From JAAELZ01 sp047639475 (GTDB taxonomy: Bacteria; Pseudomonadota; Gammaproteobacteria; Arenicellales; Poriferihabitantaceae), in contig JBLIOD010000036.1 in the NCBI GenBank assembly GCA_047639475.1, positions 1-28,356 of the forward strand: a DNA stretch of 28,356 bases, in the 5' to 3' direction. Position 1 is the stretch's first letter, and every line of letters begins with the position of its first letter. Shown piece by piece: positions 7,634 through 15,609 of the stretch. Under the pieces are notes generated by a model. The model made no database searches. It was not told where the DNA came from and worked only from the letters and a program-made list of their open reading frames with translations. Made by a program: the position numbers and the translations under genes.

Positions 7634-8230
7634 TTACTTACTCGACATGCTCTTTAACGCCAAGCGAATGATTGTCTCTCGCGGCAAACTATTAACATCA
7701 GGCAAACTACGCACCACTTGACTGGCATCAGCGGACCTATAACCCAAAGCGACCAAGGCACTGATTGCATCGCTACTAGCGCTTACTGATTGCGGCTTTC
7801 CTATGCCCGTTTCGCTGGAACCTGTTGTTTGCGGCAAACGGTCACGCATTTCTACAATCAAACGTTCGGCCGTTTTCTTGCCTATCCCGGGCACTTTTAC
7901 AATGGCAGCTACATCTTCATTTTGTACACAAATAGCGAACTCATCGGCAGACAGGGTAGATAAAATAGCCAAAGCCACTCTTGGCCCAACGCCATTCACC
8001 TTGAGCAGAGCTCGAAATAATGCTCTTTCAGACAGACTGATGAAGCCATATAACAATTGAGCATCTTCTCGCACCACCATGTGGACATGCAAAGACACCT
8101 CATCATCCAAGTCTTCCAAGGCATAGAAGGTGTTCATCGAGGCTTCTAACTCGTAGCCTACTCCGTTCACGTCCATCACCAACCAAGGCGGCTCTTTATC
8201 AATGATGTGACCTCTTAAATACCCAATCAT
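7634..8230 (-). CDS. ruvA: RuvA, Holliday-junction binding subunit
   Basis: RuvA tetramers bind the four-way junction and load RuvB. The 198-aa product has the OB-fold domain I (MIGYLRGHIIDKEPPWLVMD), tandem helix-hairpin-helix motifs in domain II (LLKVNGVGPRVALAILS and IVKVPGIGKKTAERLIVEMR), and a short flexible linker. Domain III at the C-terminus (ISALVALGYRSADASQVV) contacts RuvB. The ATG overlaps the ruvC stop by 4 bp (ATGA), so translation is coupled. Confidence 0.97.
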   Translation of the reverse strand: MIGYLRGHIIDKEPPWLVMDVNGVGYELEASMNTFYALEDLDDEVSLHVHMVVREDAQLLYGFISLSERALFRALLKVNGVGPRVALAILSTLSADEFAICVQNEDVAAIVKVPGIGKKTAERLIVEMRDRLPQTTGSSETGIGKPQSVSASSDAISALVALGYRSADASQVVRSLPDVNSLPRETIIRLALKSMSSK

Positions 8231-8730
8231 GCTCGTCGTTGCTGCCCTTGTTGTAGTTTACTCTCCAACTGCGCCGTGTGAGCGTGACAGATAGCACAGG
8301 CCAATGCATCAGCCGCATCAGATTGTGGAGTTTTGGTCAGCCTCAACAATATTCTTACCATATGCTGAACTTGTGCCTTATCTGCACCACCCGTTCCAAC
8401 AACAGCTTGTTTAATTTGCTTGGCGCTATATTCCACCACAGGTACACCCGCATTCACTGCCGCACAAACAGCGCTGCCTCTTGCATGCCCCAGGATTAAC
8501 GCCGCCTTGGCATTGGTTGCCATAAACACCTGTTCTACCGCTACCACGTCTGGCTTGGTTTCCAATATCATGTTGGTAACGGCTTGGTAGATATCACCCA
8601 GCCTTAAGGATAACTCACCACTGCCTAGTCTAACGGCTTGGCTTTGGATACCGATAAGCTCACGGCCTTTTAGTTCGACAACGCCTAACCCTGTAATTCT
8701 TGATCCTGGGTCGATCCCTAGCACCCTCAT
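8227..8730 (-). CDS. ruvC: RuvC, Holliday-junction resolvase
   Basis: RuvC is the dimeric endonuclease that resolves Holliday junctions. The 167-aa product has the RNase H-like fold with its acidic catalytic residues visible: Asp7 in LGIDPGSRITGLGVV, Glu in DVVAVEQVFMATNAKAAL, and the two Asp in PQSDAADALACAICHAH. Length is typical. It is upstream of ruvA in the same operon; the gap to yebC is 72 bp. Confidence 0.97.
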   Translation of the reverse strand: MRVLGIDPGSRITGLGVVELKGRELIGIQSQAVRLGSGELSLRLGDIYQAVTNMILETKPDVVAVEQVFMATNAKAALILGHARGSAVCAAVNAGVPVVEYSAKQIKQAVVGTGGADKAQVQHMVRILLRLTKTPQSDAADALACAICHAHTAQLESKLQQGQQRRA

Positions 8731-8802
8731 CGGAAACGCAGGGAGAGGTATTTTTCTAGCCTCTTCATCAAGGCCATTTTAAGAACGATATGTCGCGGTT
8801 TA

Positions 8803-9528
8803 TCAGTCACTATCAGGAAACGACGCGTTGGTGAACACGTTTTGCACGTCGTCCAACTCTTCTAGCACATCTATGAGACAGGTGATTTTTTCCGCTGCTT
8901 CTTCGTCAAGCTCTACTTCTAGAGAAGCGCGCTGCACGATTTCATCCATTTCTGGCTCAAAACCCGCTGCTTTTAAGCTTTCAAGCACCGTAAAATAATC
9001 ACCGAAAGCGGTAATCACTTCAGCCATACCCTCTTCGACTTCAATATCTTCTGCCCCTGCATCCAGTGCGGCCTCCATGATTTCATCTTCTTCAACGCCA
9101 GAAAACACGATGGAACCCTGCTTGGTGAACAAGTAAGCGACTGAACCGTCAGTACCTAAATTACCGCCGGCCTTAGAAAAAGCATGCCTTACTTCGGCAA
9201 CGGTTCTGTTTTTGTTATCGGTAGCACATTCAACTAGTACCGCCACGCCATTTGGCGCGTAGCCCTCGTACACTACTTCTTCAATAACTTGACCATCCAA
9301 GTCACCTATACCGCGGGAGATTGCACGATCTATGGTATCGCGAGTCATATTTGAACCCAGCGCTTTATCTACCGCTGAGCGTAAACGCGGATTGGAATCG
9401 GCTTCACCGCCGCCTGAGCGTGCCGCAACCGTGATTTCGCGAATCCACTTAGTGAAAACCTTACCACGCTTTGCATCTTGCGCCGCTTTACGGTGCTTAA
9501 TGTTAGCCCATTTACTATGACCTGCCAT
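8803..9528 (-). CDS. yebC: YebC/PmpR-family protein (TACO1 family)
   Basis: Members of this family act as transcriptional regulators in some bacteria, and recent work ties several to relief of ribosome stalling. Which role holds here cannot be read from sequence. The 241-aa product has the family N-terminus MAGHSKWANIKHRKAAQDAK, an acidic central domain and a C-terminal segment (EEAAEKITCLIDVLEELDDV) of normal length. It lies upstream of ruvCAB, the classic gammaproteobacterial order, and downstream of its own candidate promoter. Confidence 0.95.
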   Translation of the reverse strand: MAGHSKWANIKHRKAAQDAKRGKVFTKWIREITVAARSGGGEADSNPRLRSAVDKALGSNMTRDTIDRAISRGIGDLDGQVIEEVVYEGYAPNGVAVLVECATDNKNRTVAEVRHAFSKAGGNLGTDGSVAYLFTKQGSIVFSGVEEDEIMEAALDAGAEDIEVEEGMAEVITAFGDYFTVLESLKAAGFEPEMDEIVQRASLEVELDEEAAEKITCLIDVLEELDDVQNVFTNASFPDSD

Positions 9529-9560
9529 CGCCTATTACTTATGATTTTATTAACGGCTAG

Positions 9561-9566
9561 ATTATA
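9561..9566 (-). promoter_or_regulatory. Candidate -10 of the yebC-ruvCAB promoter
   Basis: A perfect minus-strand TATAAT lies about 32 bp upstream of the yebC ATG, immediately after the aspS terminator. A -35 at the right distance would fall inside the terminator stem and does not match consensus, so this may be activator-dependent or weak. Confidence 0.4.
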
Positions 9567-9570
9567 GTCA

Positions 9571-9593
9571 AAAACCACCTAATAGGTGGTTTT
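9571..9593 (-). terminator. Terminator after aspS
   Basis: A perfect 10-bp stem AAAACCACCT/AGGTGGTTTT around a 3-base loop is followed on the minus strand by a T run. It ends the fmdB-aspS transcript. The symmetric A/T flanks would also let it work on the plus strand. Confidence 0.88.
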
Positions 9594-9711
9594 ATCGTGG
9601 AGAGTTTAGGGTTAGGCATTGACTTTAGTAAGCTTGGCGCATCGCTCAAAAACAGCAACGAAACTTCCATCAACGTTCCCCTTGGCGCCATTCATTGCGG
9701 CGCTAATTTGT

Positions 9712-11487
9712 TTATTCCTTTGGCTTACGAAGGCGTAGCCCTAATTCTCTCAACTGCTTTTCGTCAACATCATTCGGTGCTTGCGTTAATAAGCATGACG
9801 CTTTTTGTGTTTTTGGAAACGCGATGACATCGCGGATAGAGTCAACACCCGCCATCATGGCACATACACGGTCTATACCAAATGCCATGCCGCCGTGAGG
9901 TGGCGCTCCATATTTGAGGGCCTCAAGCAAAAAACCAAACTTGTTATTGGCTTCTTCTTCTTCGATACCCAAAAGATCCAAAACTTGTTGTTGTAGATCA
10001 CTACTGTGGATACGGATAGAGCCACCGCCAATTTCTGAGCCATTCAAAACTAAATCATAAGCGCGAGAAATAATCTCACCCGCTTGATCCGTGCCCAACA
10101 AATGGGCTTGATCAACGCAAGGCGCCGTAAAAGGATGGTGTAAAGATTGGAAGCGGTTTGCGCCTTCGTCCCATTCAACTAACGGAAAGTCAGTGACCCA
10201 AATAGGCGCCCAACCGTCGTTAACCAAACCAAGGTCTGCGGCCACTTTTTCGCGTAACGCGCCTAAAGCGTCGTTGACGACTTTTGCTTTATCGGCGCCG
10301 AAGAAGATTAAGTCTCCTGTTTGCGCGCCGGTGTTCTCGATGATTTGCGTAACAATATCATCAGGAATAAATTTTAAAATAGGCGACTGCAACCCTTCTG
10401 CGCCCGCAGCCAAATCATTCACCTTGATGTAAGCCAAACCTTTTGCGCCATACACGCTGACAAATTCAGTATAGCCATCAATATCCTTACGGCTAAGACT
10501 AGACGCACCGGTAACACACATTGCCGCCACACGGCCTTTAGGGTCGTTAGCTGGGCCTGAGAAAACTTTAAACTCGACTCCTTGCATCAGCTCAGTGATA
10601 TCGGTTAGCTCAAGCGCGATACGCATGTCTGGCCGATCAGTACCAAAACGAGATACCGCGTCTGCATAGGTAATGGTGGGGAAAGTTTCTGGCAGCTTTT
10701 CACCTAACACAGCGTCAAACAGCTTTTGCACCATCTCCGTCATCATATTCATGATGTCGTCTTCATTAATGAAGGACATCTCGATATCAAGCTGAGTGAA
10801 CTCCGGCTGACGGTCGGCGCGCAAGTCTTCGTCGCGAAAACAGCGTGCTACTTGGTAGTAACGCTCAAATCCGGACACCATTAGTAACTGCTTAAAGAGC
10901 TGAGGTGATTGCGGCAGAGCAAAAAATTCACCTGGATGAGTACGGCTAGGCACCAAGTAATCTCGCGCACCTTCTGGGGTAGAGCGAGTCAGAATTGGGG
11001 TTTCTAGTTCAACGAAAGCCTGGTCTTCTAAGAAACGACGCAAGTTCTTAACCACCTCATGCCTCGTTCGCATGGTGCGTTGCATGATGGGTCGACGCAA
11101 ATCCAGGAAACGGTATTTTAAGCGCACCATTTCACTGATGTCTTTCTCGTCATGTTGAAAGGGAAGCGGGTCTGAAACATTCAACACTTCAATTTCTTTC
11201 GTCAGCATTTCAACCATGCCGGTTGACATGTTTTTATTAGTGGTGCCCTCAGGGCGTGCACGAACGCAGCCTGTCATTTTAAGCACATACTCGTTACGCA
11301 CCGAATCAGCGGTTGCAAACGCTTCCGGTGTATCAGGATCAATAACCACTTGACAGACACCCGTGCGATCTCGCAAATCAATGAAAACAACGCCGCCATG
11401 GTCGCGTCGCTTTTGCACCCAACCGACAATCGAGACGGTTTCGTCTATTATCGATTCATTTATTTCGCCGCTATAATGCGTTCGCAT
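9712..11487 (-). CDS. aspS: Aspartyl-tRNA synthetase, non-discriminating type by key residues
   Basis: This class II synthetase charges tRNA-Asp, and possibly tRNA-Asn, with aspartate. The 591-aa product has the N-terminal OB-fold anticodon domain, motif 2 (FRDEDLRADRQPEFTQLDIE), the bacterial GAD insertion (about 290-420), and motif 3 (GIDRVCAMMAG). Residue 30 is His in RRDHGG and residue 81 is Gly in RPEGTTN. In the well-studied Pseudomonas aeruginosa enzyme the equivalent His31 and Gly82 are tied to relaxed tRNA recognition, while E. coli has Leu and Lys. By inference this organism would use GatCAB to make Asn-tRNA. It lies 46 bp after fmdB in the same transcript. Confidence 0.96.
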   Translation of the reverse strand: MRTHYSGEINESIIDETVSIVGWVQKRRDHGGVVFIDLRDRTGVCQVVIDPDTPEAFATADSVRNEYVLKMTGCVRARPEGTTNKNMSTGMVEMLTKEIEVLNVSDPLPFQHDEKDISEMVRLKYRFLDLRRPIMQRTMRTRHEVVKNLRRFLEDQAFVELETPILTRSTPEGARDYLVPSRTHPGEFFALPQSPQLFKQLLMVSGFERYYQVARCFRDEDLRADRQPEFTQLDIEMSFINEDDIMNMMTEMVQKLFDAVLGEKLPETFPTITYADAVSRFGTDRPDMRIALELTDITELMQGVEFKVFSGPANDPKGRVAAMCVTGASSLSRKDIDGYTEFVSVYGAKGLAYIKVNDLAAGAEGLQSPILKFIPDDIVTQIIENTGAQTGDLIFFGADKAKVVNDALGALREKVAADLGLVNDGWAPIWVTDFPLVEWDEGANRFQSLHHPFTAPCVDQAHLLGTDQAGEIISRAYDLVLNGSEIGGGSIRIHSSDLQQQVLDLLGIEEEEANNKFGFLLEALKYGAPPHGGMAFGIDRVCAMMAGVDSIRDVIAFPKTQKASCLLTQAPNDVDEKQLRELGLRLRKPKE

Positions 11488-11533
11488 TGCTATTTAACCT
11501 CTTTAAATTCGTACTTAGTTTATGTCGGCCGCA

Positions 11534-11845
11534 TTAAGCCGCTGAAGCCTTCTTTTCAGAAGACTTGGCTTTCGCCTTATCTGATGAAGGGGGTTTATCT
11601 TTGCTAGCCGCTGGCTTGCTGTCAGCCTTTGAACTGTCGTCGCTAGACCCGTTATCTTTAGGCTTGGTTTTGAAATCCGTCTCATACCAACCCGTGCCTT
11701 TTAATTTAAAAGCCGCGGCGGAAATCTTTTTCTTTAATGTCTCGTTACTGCACTCTGGACAAAACACCAGCGCATCGTCAGACATCTTTTGAATCGTCTC
11801 AAGCTCATGATTGCATTCAGTACATACGTATTCATAAATTGGCAT
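11534..11845 (-). CDS. FmdB-family zinc-ribbon protein
   Basis: This small protein of uncertain function (103 aa) starts with MPIYEYVCTECNHELETIQK. It has two CxxC pairs (CTEC near residue 8 and CPEC near residue 34) that form a zinc ribbon. The conserved part ends near residue 58 (FKLKGTGWYETDF); the remainder is a low-complexity Ser/Lys/Asp/Ala tail, presumably disordered. Genes of this family commonly sit just upstream of aspS in gammaproteobacteria, as here, suggesting co-expression with the translation machinery. The role is unknown. Confidence 0.88.
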   Translation of the reverse strand: MPIYEYVCTECNHELETIQKMSDDALVFCPECSNETLKKKISAAAFKLKGTGWYETDFKTKPKDNGSSDDSSKADSKPAASKDKPPSSDKAKAKSSEKKASAA

Positions 11846-11960
11846 AATAATTTCCGTTGAGAAGTTCTTTAAAGGTTCGGCTTTAAGTAAGCCTGAACTG
11901 GGTTATTTCAAGTGAGTGCAATGCCCTTAGGGTGGTCATTGCAGTGCCAGAATGAGTTGG

Positions 11961-11971
11961 CGCGGATTATA
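11961..11971 (-). promoter_or_regulatory. fmdB-aspS promoter with GC-rich discriminator
   Basis: A perfect minus-strand TATAAT (plus 11966-11971) is followed by the GC-only stretch CCGCGCC, resembling the rrn-type promoters at the left end. It lies about 120 bp upstream of fmdB. The -35 region has no good match, so confidence is moderate. A GC discriminator on a tRNA-synthetase transcript would fit stringent control. Confidence 0.5.
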
Positions 11972-12028
11972 AAGGAAATCGAGTTTGAAGCTGTCGTCTT
12001 TTTCCCAAAATCAGGTTACAAGATAGGT

Positions 12029-13138
12029 CTACTGGTATTGTCGTTCTCGCGCGTCTCCGACCCAGGAAATATCGTCACCCAAATCATCTTGACGCTGACC
12101 GTGCTTATCTACAAAACGATGGCCAAACACCATCCCTTCATTTACCTTGGCGGACGATCCCAAATAAGTGTGTTCAAAAATTTGACTTTGACGCACACTG
12201 GCACCGCTTTTAAGCACACAGCCGTGGGATATCCACACCGGCCCTATCAACTCGCAACCATCTTCTATTTTAGTATTAGCGCCGACATAGACCGAGCCTT
12301 CAACACGAATTTCGCTCCAGTTAGCGTCAACATTTAAGCCAACCCAAACATGCGGTAGAATTTCTTTCCCCGGCATTTTGATAGAGCGCATTTCACCACG
12401 CATCAAACGCTGGTTAGTCATCCAGTAATCATGGAGCTGACCAATATCTATCCAAGTAAAGGGAAGGTTTATCGCCTGAAAAGGCATCCCTAGCTCAACG
12501 ACTTTAGGTAGCAACTGACTACCTATATCGTACTCAATCTTGCTAGGAATTAAGTCAATGACTTCAGGCTCAAAAAAGTAAATACCGGTATTTACTTGAG
12601 TAGATTGCGCCTCCTCAATTGTCGGCTTTTCTTGAAACGAGGTTATTTGGCCGCTCTCATCACTCACCACCACACCGTAATTGGATACACGAGACTTTTC
12701 GACCTCTAGAGTCACTATGCTGGCCTTAGCACCCGAAGACCAATGCTTACGCACTGCAGCGGTCAAATCAAGATCTATTATTGCATCGCCGCAAACTACC
12801 AGTGTGGTGTCGTCAAAGAATTGACCAAACTCTTGGATGCGCTTGATGCCGCCTGCCGAACCCACGGGCTCTGCAATCACTTCTCCATTTTCTATGTGTC
12901 CTTCAAACGAATAGCCAATTTCCACACCCCATTTTCGTCCGTCACCAAAATAAGACTCAATTTGATGTGCTTGATGGCTCACATTAATCATGATTTCACG
13001 AAACCCGTGCAAGGCCAACTCTTCGATCAGGTACTCCATAACAGGTTTACCCACGACTGGAATCATCGGCTTTGGCAATCGATGCGTTAAAGGCTGAACG
13101 CGGGTGCCGCGGCCTGCGGCTAAAATCATGGCTTTCAT
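12029..13138 (-). CDS. NDP-sugar nucleotidyltransferase with left-handed beta-helix C-terminus
   Basis: The 369-aa product is a sugar-1-phosphate nucleotidyltransferase. It has the NTP-binding signature LAAGRGTRVQPLTHRLPKP at residues 6-24, a metal-site Asp in VVCGDAIIDLD near 117, and SFQEKPTIEE near 170. The C-terminal third has hexapeptide-like turns (IRVEGSVYVGANTKIEDGCE, GPVWISHGCVLKSGASV). The fold is that of mannose-1-phosphate guanylyltransferases and glucose-1-phosphate thymidylyl/uridylyltransferases. Substrate cannot be assigned, and there are no glycan genes nearby to help. It starts 20 bp after the ferredoxin gene, so they are probably co-transcribed. Confidence 0.85.
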   Translation of the reverse strand: MKAMILAAGRGTRVQPLTHRLPKPMIPVVGKPVMEYLIEELALHGFREIMINVSHQAHQIESYFGDGRKWGVEIGYSFEGHIENGEVIAEPVGSAGGIKRIQEFGQFFDDTTLVVCGDAIIDLDLTAAVRKHWSSGAKASIVTLEVEKSRVSNYGVVVSDESGQITSFQEKPTIEEAQSTQVNTGIYFFEPEVIDLIPSKIEYDIGSQLLPKVVELGMPFQAINLPFTWIDIGQLHDYWMTNQRLMRGEMRSIKMPGKEILPHVWVGLNVDANWSEIRVEGSVYVGANTKIEDGCELIGPVWISHGCVLKSGASVRQSQIFEHTYLGSSAKVNEGMVFGHRFVDKHGQRQDDLGDDISWVGDARERQYQ

Positions 13139-13158
13139 TTATGCTTCAATCGTTTTGT

Positions 13159-13419
13159 TTATTGCACCGTCGCTCTTGCGGTTAGGCGGTGATATTTCTC
13201 CAGTAGTTGGTCTTTAGACTCAACATGCGCTTCATTTTCTGGAATACAGTCAACTGGGCAGACTTCCACACACTGCGGAGTGTCAAAATGACCCACACAC
13301 TCGGTACATTTCGTCCAGTCAATCTCATAGATTTCTTCTCCCATATAAATCGCTTCATTGGGGCATTCTGGTTCACAGACATCGCAGTTTATGCAATCGT
13401 CATCTATTTTAAGCGCCAT
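13159..13419 (-). CDS. YfhL-type ferredoxin with two 4Fe-4S clusters
   Basis: This small electron carrier (86 aa) has two cluster-binding motifs, CINCDVCEPECP near residue 10 and CTECVGHFDTPQCVEVCP near residue 37. The second has the extra residues between cysteines typical of YfhL and the Allochromatium-type two-cluster ferredoxins of low redox potential. It starts 5 bp after coaD. The family is commonly found next to coaD in gammaproteobacteria. The physiological partner is unknown. Confidence 0.92.
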   Translation of the reverse strand: MALKIDDDCINCDVCEPECPNEAIYMGEEIYEIDWTKCTECVGHFDTPQCVEVCPVDCIPENEAHVESKDQLLEKYHRLTARATVQ

Positions 13420-13424
13420 TTAGA

Positions 13425-13910
13425 TTATTTCGTGTTGAACTTGGCTTGCAGCGCCTTATAGACGTGAGTAGGCACGAATTGTGAAACATCGCCTCCCAAC
13501 TTACTGATCTCTTTTACCAAAGAAGCAGAGATAAAAGTATGATTTTCAGCCGGCGTAAGAAATACCGTTTCGAGCGTGCTGTCTAGCCTACGGTTCATCG
13601 AGGCAAGTTGAAATTCGTATTCGAAATCTGACACCGCTCGCAAGCCGCGTAATATGACCTGCGCATCTGCATCTCTAACAAAATCAACCAGTAGATTTGA
13701 GAAACCCACCACTTCGATATTGCCGATATCTTTTGTTACCTTTTCCACCATCGCCACCCGTTCTTCGAGCGTAAACAAAGGATCTTTTCCTGGGTTAGAG
13801 GCAACAGCAACGACTAAGCGCGAGAACATTTTCGCGCCGCGCTCGATTAAATCAACATGGCCATCGGTAACAGGGTCGAAAGTGCCAGCGTAAACTGCGG
13901 TATTAAACAT
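13425..13910 (-). CDS. coaD: CoaD, phosphopantetheine adenylyltransferase
   Basis: CoaD catalyses the fourth step of coenzyme A synthesis, adenylating 4'-phosphopantetheine to dephospho-CoA. The 161-aa product has the nucleotidyltransferase (T/H)xGH signature in YAGTFDPVTDGHVDLIERG, the substrate-binding region ILRGLRAVSDFEYEFQLASM, and the C-terminal ISASLVKEISKLGGDVSQFV. Length is normal. Its start overlaps the end of rsmD by 8 bp, the usual coupled rsmD-coaD pair. Confidence 0.97.
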   Translation of the reverse strand: MFNTAVYAGTFDPVTDGHVDLIERGAKMFSRLVVAVASNPGKDPLFTLEERVAMVEKVTKDIGNIEVVGFSNLLVDFVRDADAQVILRGLRAVSDFEYEFQLASMNRRLDSTLETVFLTPAENHTFISASLVKEISKLGGDVSQFVPTHVYKALQAKFNTK

Positions 13911-14487
13911 CGATCGGAGATATTTCTTTAGTTGTTTTAAACTGGGCCAGAGTATAACTGACCGCCCCTTTATGTGCTTGTTTCAATACGACCCAAGTAT
14001 CAGGAATAGGCAGTTTTTTTAAATCGCTAGGCGACTCCAAATAAACCAATCCGTCTAAATTTAACAAGTTCATTTTATCAATATGATAGCAGGCCTTGGC
14101 GAGTTCATCAGAAGCGAATGGGGGGTCTAAAAAAATGAGATCAAATTTGCGCACAGTAGTTGCTATGTATTCCAGCCCAGCGCAGGCAGTAATTTCAATT
14201 TGATCCGCCGAATCCACCAATTCTTTACTGGCTCGCAACGCCTTAACCACTTTGGTGTTTTTCTCTACCAATACGGCTGACTGCGCCCCGCGCGACACCG
14301 CCTCAAAACCCAACGCGCCGCTGCCCGCATACAAATCCAAGCAGGCCATGCCTTCGATAGACTGAGAAAGCCAATTGAAAGCAGTTTCACGAACGGCATC
14401 AGGCGTTGGCCGCAGTGCATCCACCGAAGGAAATGACAATAAGCGGCTACGCCACTTGCCGCCGATGATTCTTACTCGTCCTGACAT
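13903..14487 (-). CDS. rsmD: RsmD, 16S rRNA m2G966 methyltransferase
   Basis: RsmD methylates guanine 966 of 16S rRNA in the small subunit. The 194-aa product begins MSGRVRIIGGKWRSRLLSFP and has the RPTPDAVRETAFNWL motif, the S-adenosylmethionine site DLYAGSGALGFEAVSRGA (near residue 51) and the catalytic DPPF (near residue 120). Length is typical. It is divergent from ftsY, the common gammaproteobacterial arrangement. The 136-bp divergent spacer shows no promoter I can assign with confidence for either gene. Confidence 0.95.
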   Translation of the reverse strand: MSGRVRIIGGKWRSRLLSFPSVDALRPTPDAVRETAFNWLSQSIEGMACLDLYAGSGALGFEAVSRGAQSAVLVEKNTKVVKALRASKELVDSADQIEITACAGLEYIATTVRKFDLIFLDPPFASDELAKACYHIDKMNLLNLDGLVYLESPSDLKKLPIPDTWVVLKQAHKGAVSYTLAQFKTTKEISPIDV

Positions 14488-14623
14488 GATAGATATGCGA
14501 TCAAAATGTGTATTGCGTCACAACCAAAATTAATAGGGAACTAACGAAATTAGTAGATTTAGAAAAAGCCCCAAGGATGATAGGATACGTGCCAGCAAAA
14601 GTCATTGTATTCATCGGACACAA

Positions 14624-15574
14624 ATGAAAGAAAAAAAAACAGGCGGACTATTCGGCCGCCTTGGTAAAACTCGTGAGTCATTGGGCTCTGGCTTGTTTGG
14701 CCTATTCAAACGCGGCATCAAGATCGATGAATTATTATATGAGGAGATCGAAGACAATCTTCTGATGGCCGACTTAGGCGTTGAAGCCAGCCAGTCGCTC
14801 ACCGAACACCTTCGTCAAAAAGTGACCCAATTAAAACTCGAACACGCTGACGAACTCATTGGTCTAATGCGCGATGTGTTAACCGAAAAACTAGATCCGG
14901 TTGCTCAGCCATTTGTCGTCATTGACGCCAAGCCAATGGTTGTTTTAATGGTTGGGGTAAATGGTGTTGGCAAAACCACGACACTAGCCAAAATGGCGCA
15001 CAGACTGAAGAATGAAGGAAACTCTGTCATGTTGGCGGCCTGCGACACCTTTCGCGCCGCAGCAATTGAACAACTTAAAATGTGGGGAGAGCGTTTAGAC
15101 ATCCCTGTTATCGCCCAACAACATGGCGGTGATGCTGCCGCCGTTGCCTTTGATGCCTACCAATCTGCCGTCAGTAAAGGCGTTGATGTACTGCTGATCG
15201 ATTCCGCTGGCAGACAACACACCCACGGCGATTTAATGGCGCAGCTCGAAAAACTAATTCGCGTACTCAAAAAAGCCAACCCCGACCTACCGCATGAAGT
15301 CATGCTAACGGTTGATGCTGGCACGGGGCAAAATGCCTTTTCACAAATAGAACACTTTAAACAAACTGTTGGTGTAAATAGCTTATCGGTTACTAAGCTG
15401 GACGGCACAGCTAAAGGCGGCGTAATGGTGGCGATCGCCCAGAGGTTTGGTTTGCCCATCCGCTACATTGGCGTGGGAGAATCAATGGAAGATTTGCGGC
15501 CCTTTAACGCGGCTGATTTTGCCTCAGCACTGGTACCAGAAACACTGGGCGAAAAGGCAGATGAAAGCGCTTAA
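14624..15574 (+). CDS. ftsY: FtsY, signal-recognition-particle receptor
   Basis: FtsY is the SRP receptor GTPase that delivers ribosome-nascent-chain complexes to the inner membrane. The 316-aa product is essentially just the NG domain. It has G1 GVNGVGKTTTLAKMA (near 110), DTFRAAAIEQL, G3 IDSAGRQHTHGDLM (with Ser where DTAGR is usual), G4 TKLDGTAKGG, and the closing YIGVGESMEDLRPF. It lacks the long acidic A domain of E. coli FtsY (about 500 aa); a short basic stretch (MKEKKTGGLFGRLGKTRESL) takes its place and may help bind the membrane. The start has a weak GGA Shine-Dalgarno. ftsE follows after 35 bp. Confidence 0.97.
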   Translation: MKEKKTGGLFGRLGKTRESLGSGLFGLFKRGIKIDELLYEEIEDNLLMADLGVEASQSLTEHLRQKVTQLKLEHADELIGLMRDVLTEKLDPVAQPFVVIDAKPMVVLMVGVNGVGKTTTLAKMAHRLKNEGNSVMLAACDTFRAAAIEQLKMWGERLDIPVIAQQHGGDAAAVAFDAYQSAVSKGVDVLLIDSAGRQHTHGDLMAQLEKLIRVLKKANPDLPHEVMLTVDAGTGQNAFSQIEHFKQTVGVNSLSVTKLDGTAKGGVMVAIAQRFGLPIRYIGVGESMEDLRPFNAADFASALVPETLGEKADESA

Positions 15575-15609
15575 ATGCTCACTATCTACACGCTAATTCA
15601 ACCAATCAG

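Noticed and set aside
9612..9695. 27-codon minus-strand frame between aspS and its terminator
   Set aside because: No Shine-Dalgarno and no recognisable protein; likely aspS 3' untranslated DNA.
9597..9827. Plus-strand frame over the aspS 3' end
   Set aside because: Mostly antisense to aspS, with no recognisable protein.
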